A stretch of DNA of 64,000 bases from Chelativorans petroleitrophicus (GTDB lineage Bacteria; Pseudomonadota; Alphaproteobacteria; Rhizobiales; Rhizobiaceae). Where the stretch lies: positions 1 through 64,000 of the forward strand of contig NZ_JAODNV010000011.1 in the NCBI RefSeq assembly GCF_025398195.1. Reading direction: 5' to 3'. Below are positions 1 through 7,466 of this stretch, in pieces. The notes under the pieces were generated by a model. It had not been told where the DNA came from and made no database searches. It saw only the letters and a program-made list of their open reading frames with translations. Numbering within the stretch: the stretch's first letter is position 1; every line of letters begins with the position of its first letter. A program made the translations under genes and the position numbers.

Positions 1-169
1 AACAACCCGACCCTACCGGAAAAACACTGGTGACCGCCGCTATCCTGCTACACCACGCCCCGGGACATCATCCAACATCGTCTTCCGACGACCAGGATGA
101 CAGGCTCATGTAGCCCCTCCCCGCTTATCTCCTTAACGATTGTCGACAGGCGCCTCGCGGGTACGGAAA

Positions 170-646
170 TCAGGAATTCGTCGCTGGCGTGTTCCGGCGC
201 GTGAAATTTAGCTGCAGCTTCAGGAGGCGTCTAAACTCGGCAAAATCCTCATCAGACAAACCCGAGAACGCCTCTGCCTCGATCCTGTCCGCTACCTCGT
301 CCGCTTGCGCCAGAATGTCTTGGCCTTCTTTTGTCAACCGCGCTGTCAGGATCCGGCGGCTTTGCGCGCTTTCCTCGCGGGACAGGAACCCGCGGCGTTC
401 AAGCGAGCCGACGATCTCGTTCATGGTTTGTGGCGTTACGAAGAACCGGCGGGAAAGCTCTGCCGAGGAGATTCCGTCTCGCGATCCAATGATACTTAGG
501 ACCGTGTATTGAATGCCCGTCAGGCCGAGGGGACGGAGGTCCCGCTCAATCCGGCTGCGAACGGCCTGGTTGGCCTGGTTGAGAAGATACATGGTCCTCG
601 GACGCAGCTTGACCCGCTGCGAAACGGTGCCGGGTTGTCTTGACAA
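170..646 (-). CDS. MarR-family transcriptional regulator (hydroxycinnamate type)
   Basis: This 158-residue protein has the MarR layout: an N-terminal helix, a winged helix-turn-helix at about residues 40-100 (LSIIGSRDGISSAELSRRF followed by a wing rich in basic residues) and a C-terminal dimerisation helix. The start is a TTG at 646, chosen because AAGGAG lies 8 bases upstream on the minus strand. It is transcribed away from the feruloyl-CoA hydratase/lyase operon and shares a promoter region holding a long perfect palindrome. Regulators of this family in hydroxycinnamate clusters (HcaR, CouR, FerC types) are repressors released by hydroxycinnamoyl-CoA thioesters, so the same role is inferred here. 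The ligand itself cannot be read from the sequence. Confidence 0.85.
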   Translation of the reverse strand: MSRQPGTVSQRVKLRPRTMYLLNQANQAVRSRIERDLRPLGLTGIQYTVLSIIGSRDGISSAELSRRFFVTPQTMNEIVGSLERRGFLSREESAQSRRILTARLTKEGQDILAQADEVADRIEAEAFSGLSDEDFAEFRRLLKLQLNFTRRNTPATNS

Positions 647-668
647 TATCAGGTCTCCTTATTTATGG
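640..668 (+). promoter_or_regulatory. Candidate promoter of the hydroxycinnamate operon
   Basis: A perfect TTGACA lies at 640-645, and a poor -10 candidate (TTATGG, 663-668) follows at 17-bp spacing. Transcription would begin inside the palindrome at 667-696, which fits repression by the divergent MarR protein. The -35 is convincing and the -10 is weak, so this is a moderate call. Confidence 0.4.
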
Positions 669-696
669 CTCCTTGAGATGTTTATCTCAAGGAGCC
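667..696. promoter_or_regulatory. Palindromic operator, probable MarR site
   Basis: Two perfect 13-base arms (GGCTCCTTGAGAT and its reverse complement) are separated by the 4-base spacer GTTT. The right arm contains the AAGGAG ribosome-binding site of the hydratase/lyase gene that starts at 702. Bound protein would block transcription, and the RNA hairpin could also hide the ribosome-binding site. The position between a MarR gene and its presumed target operon makes an operator the natural reading. Confidence 0.7.
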
Positions 697-701
697 GGAA
701 A

Positions 702-1568
702 ATGACAGCCAGCGACGGAACGCACGCCTCTCCGGATACGCGCAAGCCTTGGGGTGAGTTCGTGACGGTAGCCATCGAGGATGGGATCGCCTGGATCACG
801 CTCAACAGGCCCGAGAAGCGCAATGCCATCAATCCCGGCATCGTCTACGAGATGAACGCGGTGCTGGACGCGATGGAGGAGAATGACGAAGCAAAGGTTC
901 TCGTCATCACCGGAGCCGGAGAAGCCTTTTCGGCGGGCCAGGATCTGAAGGAGTACTTCCGCATACCCGATGCGGGTCCGCCGCTGGAGCGTGAACGTCT
1001 CTACCGTGCCAATGCCGCATGGCAATGGCGCCGCATGATGTACTTTCCCAAACCCACCATTGCCATGGTCAATGGCTGGTGCTTCGGCGGCGCGTTCCAG
1101 GTATTGATCGCCTGCGATCTCGCGGTGGCGGCAGACGAGGCCGTTTTCGGACTGTCCGAGATCAACTGGGGAATTATCCCGGCGGGCATAGTGACGAAGT
1201 CGGTCGCCGAGGTGATGCGACAGCGCGATGCGCTCTACTACATCATGACCGGCGAAACCTTTGACGGAAAGCGGGCGAAGGAACTTGGCCTCGTCAACAT
1301 TTCCGTGCCGCGCGCCGAGCTGCGCGAGCGCACGATCAAGCTCGCCCAGACTCTGATGGAGAAGAATCCATTCGTTCTGCGCGCCGCCAAGACGGCCTAT
1401 CACCATGTGAAGGCCATGTCCTGGGAATCCGCCTTCGAGTATCTCATGGCGAAGTCTGACGCGACCAAGTATCGAGACCCGGAAAAGGGCGATCAGGTCG
1501 GGATGAAGCAGTTTCTGGACGAAAAGTCTTATCGCCCGGGGCTCGAGAGCTACAAGCGCGAGAGTTGA
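702..1568 (+). CDS. ferB: Feruloyl-CoA / p-hydroxycinnamoyl-CoA hydratase-lyase
   Basis: This crotonase-superfamily enzyme of 288 residues hydrates feruloyl-CoA (or p-coumaroyl-CoA) and splits it by a retro-aldol step into vanillin (or 4-hydroxybenzaldehyde) and acetyl-CoA. The sequence follows the Pseudomonas HCHL enzyme closely as I remember it: the AGQDLKEYF segment near 78-86, the KPTIAMVNGWCFGG block at 117-130, and the acid residue Glu153 in FGLSEINWG. The position matching HCHL Ser123 appears to be Gln133, a mild oddity. The open frame extends upstream, but ATG 702 is chosen because AAGGAG lies 7 bases before it. It is the first gene of a tight operon; the next start follows 3 bases after its stop. 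Confidence 0.9.
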   Translation: MTASDGTHASPDTRKPWGEFVTVAIEDGIAWITLNRPEKRNAINPGIVYEMNAVLDAMEENDEAKVLVITGAGEAFSAGQDLKEYFRIPDAGPPLERERLYRANAAWQWRRMMYFPKPTIAMVNGWCFGGAFQVLIACDLAVAADEAVFGLSEINWGIIPAGIVTKSVAEVMRQRDALYYIMTGETFDGKRAKELGLVNISVPRAELRERTIKLAQTLMEKNPFVLRAAKTAYHHVKAMSWESAFEYLMAKSDATKYRDPEKGDQVGMKQFLDEKSYRPGLESYKRES

Positions 1569-1571
1569 GAC

Positions 1572-3662
1572 ATGGTTCAAGACGGGAGGGGAATTGACCG
1601 GCTGCTGCGGCCGCGTTCCGTGGCCGTGGTCGGGGCGTCGTCTGAACCTTTTTCGCTCGGCGCCAATGTCATGGCGAATTTCGAAACCTTTGGCTACACG
1701 GGCAATCTCCATCCGGTCAGCCGGCGTTTCGAGACGATCAACGGCATTCCGTGCCGCAAGTCGATTTCGGAACTGCCGGACGGCATCGATCTGGCTGCCC
1801 TGGTTGTGCCCGCTGCAGCAGTCCGGCAGGCGATTGAGGAGTGCGCTGCCAAGGGCATTGGCAGCGCGGTCATATTCGCCTCGGGTTTTGCGGAACTTGG
1901 AGAGGAGGGCCTGGCCGAGCAGGCGGAGATCGCCCGCATTGCCCGTGCAGCCGGGATGGCTGTGCTCGGACCGAACTGCCTGGGCTTCACCAATTTCGTT
2001 TCGTCCGTGCCGGTGACATTCGAGCGCATCCAGCCGATGGCGCTCAACGGCCCTGCGGTTGCCGTCGTGGCACAGAGCGGGGCTATGACCGGGAATATCC
2101 GTGAAGCCCTGCGCAGCCGCGGATTGCCCATCGCCTACGCCATCTCGACGGGCAATGAGGCGGTTCTTGCGGCGGAGGACATTCTTTCGGAGCTGGTCGA
2201 CGACGAAGCCGTCGGTTCCTTTGCCGTCTTCGTTGAACAGATCCGCAATCCGTCGGCATTCCTGGCCTTCGCGCACATGGCCTGGGATCGCGGCAAGCCG
2301 GTCGTGCTCATGCACCCGGGCCGCAGCCAGCGCTCGCGCGAAGCGGCCCAGTCGCATACCGGCGCCATGGCCGGCGATCACGCCGTCATGGAAACATTCG
2401 TGCGAGCGGCGGGAGTCACGCTGGTCAGCAGTTTCGACGAACTGTTCGACACAACCCTTCTGCGCCACCGCTATCCGCATGCGCGGATCAACGGGCTCGG
2501 CATCGTCACCAACTCCGGTGCCGTGCGCGGCTTCTGCCTCGATTTCTGCGAAGACATCGGCCTCGAACTGCCGCTGCTTCAGCAGGAGACTTCCGAGGCT
2601 CTGGCAGATGTTCTTCCGGACTTTGCGGCCATCGACAATCCGCTCGACATCACGGCGATGGGCATGAGCAAGCCCAGCCTGTTCGGGGACAGCTGCGCAG
2701 CAATGCTTGAAGACAAGGGAATAGACGCGCTTCTCGTTGCTGCCATGGGTGGTGCCCCGCGCCAGGTGATGGCCAAGTGGGAATCCCTCAAGCCTGTCAT
2801 GTCGGATGCCGGAAAACCGGTCGCAATCGCGTTCATGGGCGACGAACTGCCCATGCCGCAGGAATTTCTCGAAGACATCCGCGCAACCGGCGTTCCCTTT
2901 TTCCGCTCCCCCGAGCGCGCGATGCGGGCCTTTGCAAACATTGCCCGCCTGGAATACCACACCGGCCTCCCGGCACCCGCGCAGTTGCCCGGCGGCACCA
3001 CACGCACTGTCGCAGAGCATCAGGGCAAGGCGCTGCTGCGTGAGCGCGGAATCGCGGTTCCCGACGGAGAACTGGCGCGCGATCTGGCCTCGGCCAAGGC
3101 CATCGCGGCGCGCATCGGCTATCCTGTCGCGCTCAAGGTGCAGGCAGCCCACATTGCCCACAAGAGCGACCTTGGCGGCGTGAAATTGAATCTGACCGAT
3201 GAAGCCGCTCTGGACCGTGCCTGGCAGGACATCGAGACTTCGTTGGAAAATCACGCAGCCGGAGAGGCCATCGACGGCATGCTGGTGGAAAAGATGGCGC
3301 CTGCCTTCGACCTCGAACTGGTGGTTTCAGCCCGCCGGGATCCCTCCTGGGGAGTGGTGCTGATCTTCGGCTTGGGCGGAGTGCTTACGGAACTCCTGCG
3401 CGACATCCGCATGGTCCCGGCCGGAGTGCCCCGAGCCGTGATCGAGAGCAAGCTCCTCTCGCTCAAGGCTGCTCACCTGTTGCAGGGCTACCGTGGCTCG
3501 CCGAGGCTCGACATCGACGCTGTCGTGGAGCTGCTCGAACGGCTCGCGCAACTGATGCTTGATGACTGCTCCATTGCCGAGATCGAGATCAATCCTCTCG
3601 CGGTATATCCCGAGGGCGGCGGTGTCCGTATCCTGGATGTGCTGATGACAAGGAGGGACTGA
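1572..3662 (+). CDS. ferA: Feruloyl-CoA synthetase, NDP-forming acyl-CoA synthetase type
   Basis: The 696-residue protein has the architecture of single-chain NDP-forming acyl-CoA synthetases: a CoA-binding Rossmann domain at the N-terminus (SVAVVGASSEPFSLG near 16-30), succinyl-CoA-ligase-like domains with the phosphohistidine segment AQSHTGAMAG (His262), and a C-terminal ATP-grasp domain from about residue 475. FerA of Sphingobium SYK-6 belongs to this unusual family and activates ferulate, and the position between hydratase/lyase and aldehyde dehydrogenase supports the same role. It supplies the thioester that the upstream gene cleaves. It is not the AMP-forming (Fcs) type found in Pseudomonas. 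Exact substrate preference among hydroxycinnamates is open. Confidence 0.82.
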   Translation: MVQDGRGIDRLLRPRSVAVVGASSEPFSLGANVMANFETFGYTGNLHPVSRRFETINGIPCRKSISELPDGIDLAALVVPAAAVRQAIEECAAKGIGSAVIFASGFAELGEEGLAEQAEIARIARAAGMAVLGPNCLGFTNFVSSVPVTFERIQPMALNGPAVAVVAQSGAMTGNIREALRSRGLPIAYAISTGNEAVLAAEDILSELVDDEAVGSFAVFVEQIRNPSAFLAFAHMAWDRGKPVVLMHPGRSQRSREAAQSHTGAMAGDHAVMETFVRAAGVTLVSSFDELFDTTLLRHRYPHARINGLGIVTNSGAVRGFCLDFCEDIGLELPLLQQETSEALADVLPDFAAIDNPLDITAMGMSKPSLFGDSCAAMLEDKGIDALLVAAMGGAPRQVMAKWESLKPVMSDAGKPVAIAFMGDELPMPQEFLEDIRATGVPFFRSPERAMRAFANIARLEYHTGLPAPAQLPGGTTRTVAEHQGKALLRERGIAVPDGELARDLASAKAIAARIGYPVALKVQAAHIAHKSDLGGVKLNLTDEAALDRAWQDIETSLENHAAGEAIDGMLVEKMAPAFDLELVVSARRDPSWGVVLIFGLGGVLTELLRDIRMVPAGVPRAVIESKLLSLKAAHLLQGYRGSPRLDIDAVVELLERLAQLMLDDCSIAEIEINPLAVYPEGGGVRILDVLMTRRD

Positions 3663-3663
3663 C

Positions 3664-5100
3664 ATGACCTCGGCCTATCCGGAACTCGGGCTTTTCATAG
3701 ACAATGAGCTGCGCCCCGGCAGAGGCTCGGGTGACCGCAGGGTCGTCAACCCGGCCACCGGCGACGAACTGGCTCGCCTGCCGATCGCCTCCGCCGAGGA
3801 CCTCAATGAAGCGCTCACCAGCTCCGAGCGGGCATTTGCCGCGTGGCGCCGGGTATCGGCTCTGGAGCGTTCAAACATCCTGCGCAAGGCGGCGGGTATC
3901 ATCCGCTCTCGCGTTGATGAATTCGCCCGCACACTCACCCTGGAACAGGGGAAGGTGCTCGCCGAGGCGCGCATCGAGATGATGGCGGCGGCCGACATCA
4001 TCGACTGGTTTGCCGAAGAGGGACGCCGCGCCTACGGACGTGTCATCCCGTCTCGTCAGCCGGATATTCGTTTCTCGACCCTGCTGGTGCCGGTTGGACC
4101 GGTGGCGGCCTTCTCACCGTGGAATTTCCCGGCTGTGATTCCCGCGCGCAAAGTCGCTGCGTCGCTCGCGGCCGGTTGTACCTGTATCATCAAGCCCGCC
4201 GAGGAGACACCCGCGACAATGCTTGGGATAGCCCAGGCGTTCGCCGAGGCGGGGCTGCCCGACGGCGTCCTGAACGTGGTGACCGGCGAACCGGCTGAGA
4301 TCTCAACCCATCTCATAGCCTCCCCGATCATCAGGAAAGTCTCCTTCACCGGTTCCACCGCCGTCGGGCGCGAGATTGGACGGCTTGCCGCCGGCGGCAT
4401 CAAGCGGGTGACCTTGGAGCTCGGCGGGCATGCGCCTGTGCTCGTGCTTGAAGATGCGGATATCGAGAAGGCCGTAAGTATCAGCGCGGCCTTCAAATTC
4501 CGCAATGCGGGCCAGGTCTGTATCGCGCCCACGCGGTTCTATGTCCACGAACGAGTTTACGATGATTTCGTGAACGGGCTTACCACCCGCGCCGCGGCGC
4601 TGAAGGTCGCGGACGGCCTTGCAGAGGGGACGCAGATGGGGCCGCTCGCCAATTCACGCCGGGTCAAGGCCATGGAACGTCTCATTTCGGATGCTGTTAC
4701 GGCCGGCGCGAGACTTACGACTGGCGGAGAAAGCGGCGCAAACCGAGGCTATTTCTGGCAGCCGACCGTGCTTGCCGATGTACCGGAAACGGCGCGCATC
4801 ATGAACGAGGAGCCTTTCGGGCCGGTCGCCGTTGTCCGCCGGGTCTCTTCCGTGGACGAGGCCATCGCGGCCGCAAACCGTCTTCCCTACGGGCTTGCTG
4901 CGTACGCCTTCACGCGCTCGACATCGAACAGCATCCGCCTGGGCCAAGAAATCGAGGCAGGAATGCTTGGGATCAACAACATGATGATCAACCTGGCCGA
5001 AACGCCCTTCGGCGGCGTCAAGGAAAGCGGCTACGGAAGCGAAGGCGGCAGTGAAGGGCTGCACGCCTATCTCGACGTTAAGCTGATCAGCGAAAGCTGA
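3664..5100 (+). CDS. Aldehyde dehydrogenase, probably vanillin / 4-hydroxybenzaldehyde
   Basis: This NAD(P)-dependent aldehyde dehydrogenase has 478 residues, the usual family length. The cofactor segment FTGSTAVG (about 228-235), the general base Glu252 in LELGGHAP and the nucleophile Cys286 in NAGQVCIAP are all present, so the enzyme should be active. Sequence alone places it in the broad succinate-semialdehyde/vanillin dehydrogenase branch. Its place directly after the feruloyl-CoA synthetase (one base between stop and start) points to the aldehyde released by the hydratase/lyase, oxidised to vanillate or 4-hydroxybenzoate. Genes for onward vanillate or protocatechuate breakdown are not in this window. 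Confidence 0.82.
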   Translation: MTSAYPELGLFIDNELRPGRGSGDRRVVNPATGDELARLPIASAEDLNEALTSSERAFAAWRRVSALERSNILRKAAGIIRSRVDEFARTLTLEQGKVLAEARIEMMAAADIIDWFAEEGRRAYGRVIPSRQPDIRFSTLLVPVGPVAAFSPWNFPAVIPARKVAASLAAGCTCIIKPAEETPATMLGIAQAFAEAGLPDGVLNVVTGEPAEISTHLIASPIIRKVSFTGSTAVGREIGRLAAGGIKRVTLELGGHAPVLVLEDADIEKAVSISAAFKFRNAGQVCIAPTRFYVHERVYDDFVNGLTTRAAALKVADGLAEGTQMGPLANSRRVKAMERLISDAVTAGARLTTGGESGANRGYFWQPTVLADVPETARIMNEEPFGPVAVVRRVSSVDEAIAAANRLPYGLAAYAFTRSTSNSIRLGQEIEAGMLGINNMMINLAETPFGGVKESGYGSEGGSEGLHAYLDVKLISES

Positions 5101-5117
5101 GACACCGGAGCGGCGCG

Positions 5118-6269
5118 ATGGATTTCAGCTTCAGTGAGGAACAGCGGCTGCTGCGGGAGAGTGTCCGCACGCTCATGGATCGCCATGCGCCGCCTGACAT
5201 GGTGGCGCGTCACGACAGGGAGCGCCTTTACCCCTACGAGCTCCACAAGGCTTGGGCAGAAGCCGGTCTTATTGCCCTTCCGTTCTCGGAGAAGCACGGC
5301 GGGCTCGGAGGATCCGTCATCGACATGGCGATTGTCGCCGAGGAGATCGCCTACACGAACGCCGATTTCTTCATGGCCTACGCGGGCAACGTCTTCTGTG
5401 GACTGAACATCGAGCGCAAGGGAACGGAGGAGCAGAAGGCGGAATTCCTGCCGAGGCTCATCACCGGCGACCTGCGCATGGCGATCTGCATTTCCGAGGC
5501 GGACGCGGGCTCCGATGTGGGTGCGATGCGTACCGTCGCGCGCAAGGATGGCGATGTCTGGCGGGTGAACGGCCACAAGCTCTGGTGTACCGGGGCCGGC
5601 GCCAAGAACACCTTGCTCAACGTGTATCTCAAGACGGATACGACCGTTCATCATTCCAAGGGCATGTCGCTGTTCTTGATCGACAACGACGCCCCGGGCG
5701 TGGACATGAGGAAGCTCGACATGCTCGGGCGCGGCGCCACCGGCACCTACGAGATCAGATTCGATGAGGTGGCCGTCACGCCCGACAGGATTGTTGGCGG
5801 CGTGAACGGCGGTTGGGATTGCATTCTTGCCGGTCTTCAGGTGGAACGCATCACCTCGGCGGCGGGCAATTGCGGGGCGGCACGTGCCGTCGTCGATCTC
5901 GCCGCCAATTATGCACGCGAGCGCAAGCAGTTCGGCCGGCCCATCGGATCCAACCAGGCCATCGCTCACATGCTGGCCGACATGCGCACCGAAGTTGAAG
6001 CGGCGCGGATGCTGATGTGGCGGGCGGCATGGAAAGTGGCGCAGGGAGAGGAAGCGCTGGCGGACATCTCGATGGCGAAGCTCTATTCGTCGGAGACCTA
6101 CGTCAAGGTTGCAAATATGGGCATGCAGATCTTCGGTGCCTATGGCTACTCCATGGAGTTTCCCATGCAGCGACACTATCGCGATGCCCGCAGCGCGACG
6201 ATCGCCGCCGGCTCTTCGCAGATGCTGCGGAATCTCATCGCTCGCTCCATGGGACTGAAGGTCCAGTAG
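5118..6269 (+). CDS. Acyl-CoA dehydrogenase, probably for hydro-hydroxycinnamoyl-CoA
   Basis: This FAD-dependent acyl-CoA dehydrogenase of 383 residues has the family segments CISEADAGSD (flavin/substrate loop, about 122-131) and, near the C-terminus, AGSSQMLRNLIAR. The YEG sequence that carries the catalytic Glu in medium-chain enzymes reads AAG here, as in family branches whose base lies elsewhere. It is the last gene of the hydroxycinnamate operon, 17 bases after the aldehyde dehydrogenase. Acinetobacter hca clusters also carry an acyl-CoA dehydrogenase (HcaD) that lets saturated phenylpropanoids enter the path, so oxidation of dihydroferuloyl-CoA to feruloyl-CoA is the likely role. That assignment rests on context. 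Confidence 0.75.
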   Translation: MDFSFSEEQRLLRESVRTLMDRHAPPDMVARHDRERLYPYELHKAWAEAGLIALPFSEKHGGLGGSVIDMAIVAEEIAYTNADFFMAYAGNVFCGLNIERKGTEEQKAEFLPRLITGDLRMAICISEADAGSDVGAMRTVARKDGDVWRVNGHKLWCTGAGAKNTLLNVYLKTDTTVHHSKGMSLFLIDNDAPGVDMRKLDMLGRGATGTYEIRFDEVAVTPDRIVGGVNGGWDCILAGLQVERITSAAGNCGAARAVVDLAANYARERKQFGRPIGSNQAIAHMLADMRTEVEAARMLMWRAAWKVAQGEEALADISMAKLYSSETYVKVANMGMQIFGAYGYSMEFPMQRHYRDARSATIAAGSSQMLRNLIARSMGLKVQ

Positions 6270-6278
6270 TTTTCCGAA

Positions 6279-6305
6279 CACAAATCTTGCATTTTGAGAT
6301 TTGTG
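6279..6305. promoter_or_regulatory. Inverted repeat upstream of the TAXI transporter gene
   Basis: Perfect 9-base arms, CACAAATCT and AGATTTGTG, are separated by 9 bases. No T-run follows on either strand, so a terminator is unlikely and an operator is preferred. The core TTGAGAT also occurs in the arms of the palindrome at 667-696, which hints at weak binding by the same MarR protein. The AT-rich stretch just after it (TTATATACA near 6326) could hold a -10 element. Confidence 0.4.
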
Positions 6306-6380
6306 CCGGTTAATTACAGGATACCTTATATACAGCCGATGGCGAGGATTCGGCTGTGTCACAACGGGAGGAACGGAGAG

Positions 6381-7385
6381 ATGCAGGGAACTGCCAGAAT
6401 AGTCGGATCATTCGTTACAGCGGCTGTCTTGACGCTTGCCGCAACGCTTGATGCCTCAGCCCAGCTGTCGCGCATCACGATTGGTACCGGGCCCGCCGGT
6501 ACGGCCTATCACCAGATCGGTACAACCGTCTCGGCGGCGTTGCAGGACGCACTCGGCGTTCCGGCGACCGTCCGTCCGTTCAGTGGAACATCCCAGTATC
6601 TGCCGATGCTGCATCGTGGGGAAATCGCGATGGGCATCAATTCTGCCTTGGATGCGCAGGAGGCCTACCTGGGACAGGGCGCCTACGGCCAGCCTATGAC
6701 GGGAATACGGGCGCTCACATTGATCTCCCGCTCGCCCTATGCCTTCTACGTCAAGGCGGACTCAGGGGTGAAGACGCTCGATGAATTGAGGGGGAAACCT
6801 GTCATCACCGAATACCGCGCCATCGCCTCCTTCAATCAGGTTAACGCCGCAGTTCTGGCCACGGCCGGCCTCACACCCGACGATGTCGAGGGTTATACGG
6901 TAGCCGGTATTCCGGAAGCCACACGCGCTCTGGTCGACGATCGGGTTGTCGCCTCAGCCTCCGTTCTCGGAATACCGGCTCTGCGGGAGGCCGATGCCTC
7001 CATTTCCGGTGGCTTACGCGTGCTGCCGTTGGGAGACAAGGAGGATGCCTTGAGTGCCGTGGCGGGCTTTTCGCCCACGACGCTGCAGCCCGGGCCGGCC
7101 TATGTGGGTGTCAGCGAACCGACGCGTGTCGCCCAGTTCGACGTCTTCATGAATGTCGGAGCCAGCATGAGCGAGGACGACGCCTATGCTTTGGCGAAGG
7201 CAATTCACGAGAACTGGGAAAGCATGCAGCAGAATCTACCCATGCTGCGCGGAATAGCGGCTGACGAACTGGCCTCTCTGAATTTCAGCCACCCCTATCA
7301 CGAGGGCGCAATCCGCTACTTCCGCGAAGTGGGGCTTTGGACCGACGTCCATCAGGCACGCCAGGACGAGCTGCTCGCCAACTAG
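6381..7385 (+). CDS. TAXI-family TRAP transporter solute-binding protein
   Basis: The protein has 334 residues and starts with a signal peptide (hydrophobic IVGSFVTAAVLTLAATL, cleavage near ASA). After that it shows the TAXI signature: ITIGTGPAGTAYHQIGTTVS at the mature N-terminus, then a periplasmic-binding fold that closes the substrate site. The open frame runs back to 6294, but ATG 6381 is preferred because GGGAGG lies 9 bases upstream and the signal peptide begins there. The partner membrane protein follows at 7467. Such systems drive uptake of organic acids with an ion gradient. Given the neighbouring operon, the ligand may be a hydroxycinnamate or related aromatic acid, but this is inference. 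Confidence 0.88.
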   Translation: MQGTARIVGSFVTAAVLTLAATLDASAQLSRITIGTGPAGTAYHQIGTTVSAALQDALGVPATVRPFSGTSQYLPMLHRGEIAMGINSALDAQEAYLGQGAYGQPMTGIRALTLISRSPYAFYVKADSGVKTLDELRGKPVITEYRAIASFNQVNAAVLATAGLTPDDVEGYTVAGIPEATRALVDDRVVASASVLGIPALREADASISGGLRVLPLGDKEDALSAVAGFSPTTLQPGPAYVGVSEPTRVAQFDVFMNVGASMSEDDAYALAKAIHENWESMQQNLPMLRGIAADELASLNFSHPYHEGAIRYFREVGLWTDVHQARQDELLAN

Positions 7386-7411
7386 TGGATGAGCCTTCGA
7401 ACTGACCTGAA

Positions 7412-7436
7412 TGCCAGCGACGACACGCCGCTGGCA
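7412..7436 (+). other. Intercistronic hairpin between TAXI binding protein and permease
   Basis: Arms TGCCAGCG and CGCTGGCA enclose a 9-base loop in the 81-base gap between the binding-protein gene and the permease gene. There is no U-run. A stable 3' hairpin could protect the upstream message and give more binding protein than permease. The DctP-DctQ gap at 18260-18296 has the same arrangement. Confidence 0.45.
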
Positions 7437-7466
7437 GTGGCTGATCCATGACAAAAGAGACCAGCA

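Noticed and set aside
1-169. Possible end of an upstream gene at the left edge
   Set aside because: No frame with a supported start or family match was seen in these bases.
687-3254. An 855-codon open frame on the minus strand opposite the hydratase/lyase and CoA synthetase genes
   Set aside because: It is a codon-phase shadow of two well-matched plus-strand genes. The product is His/Arg-rich with no family resemblance and no ribosome-binding site.
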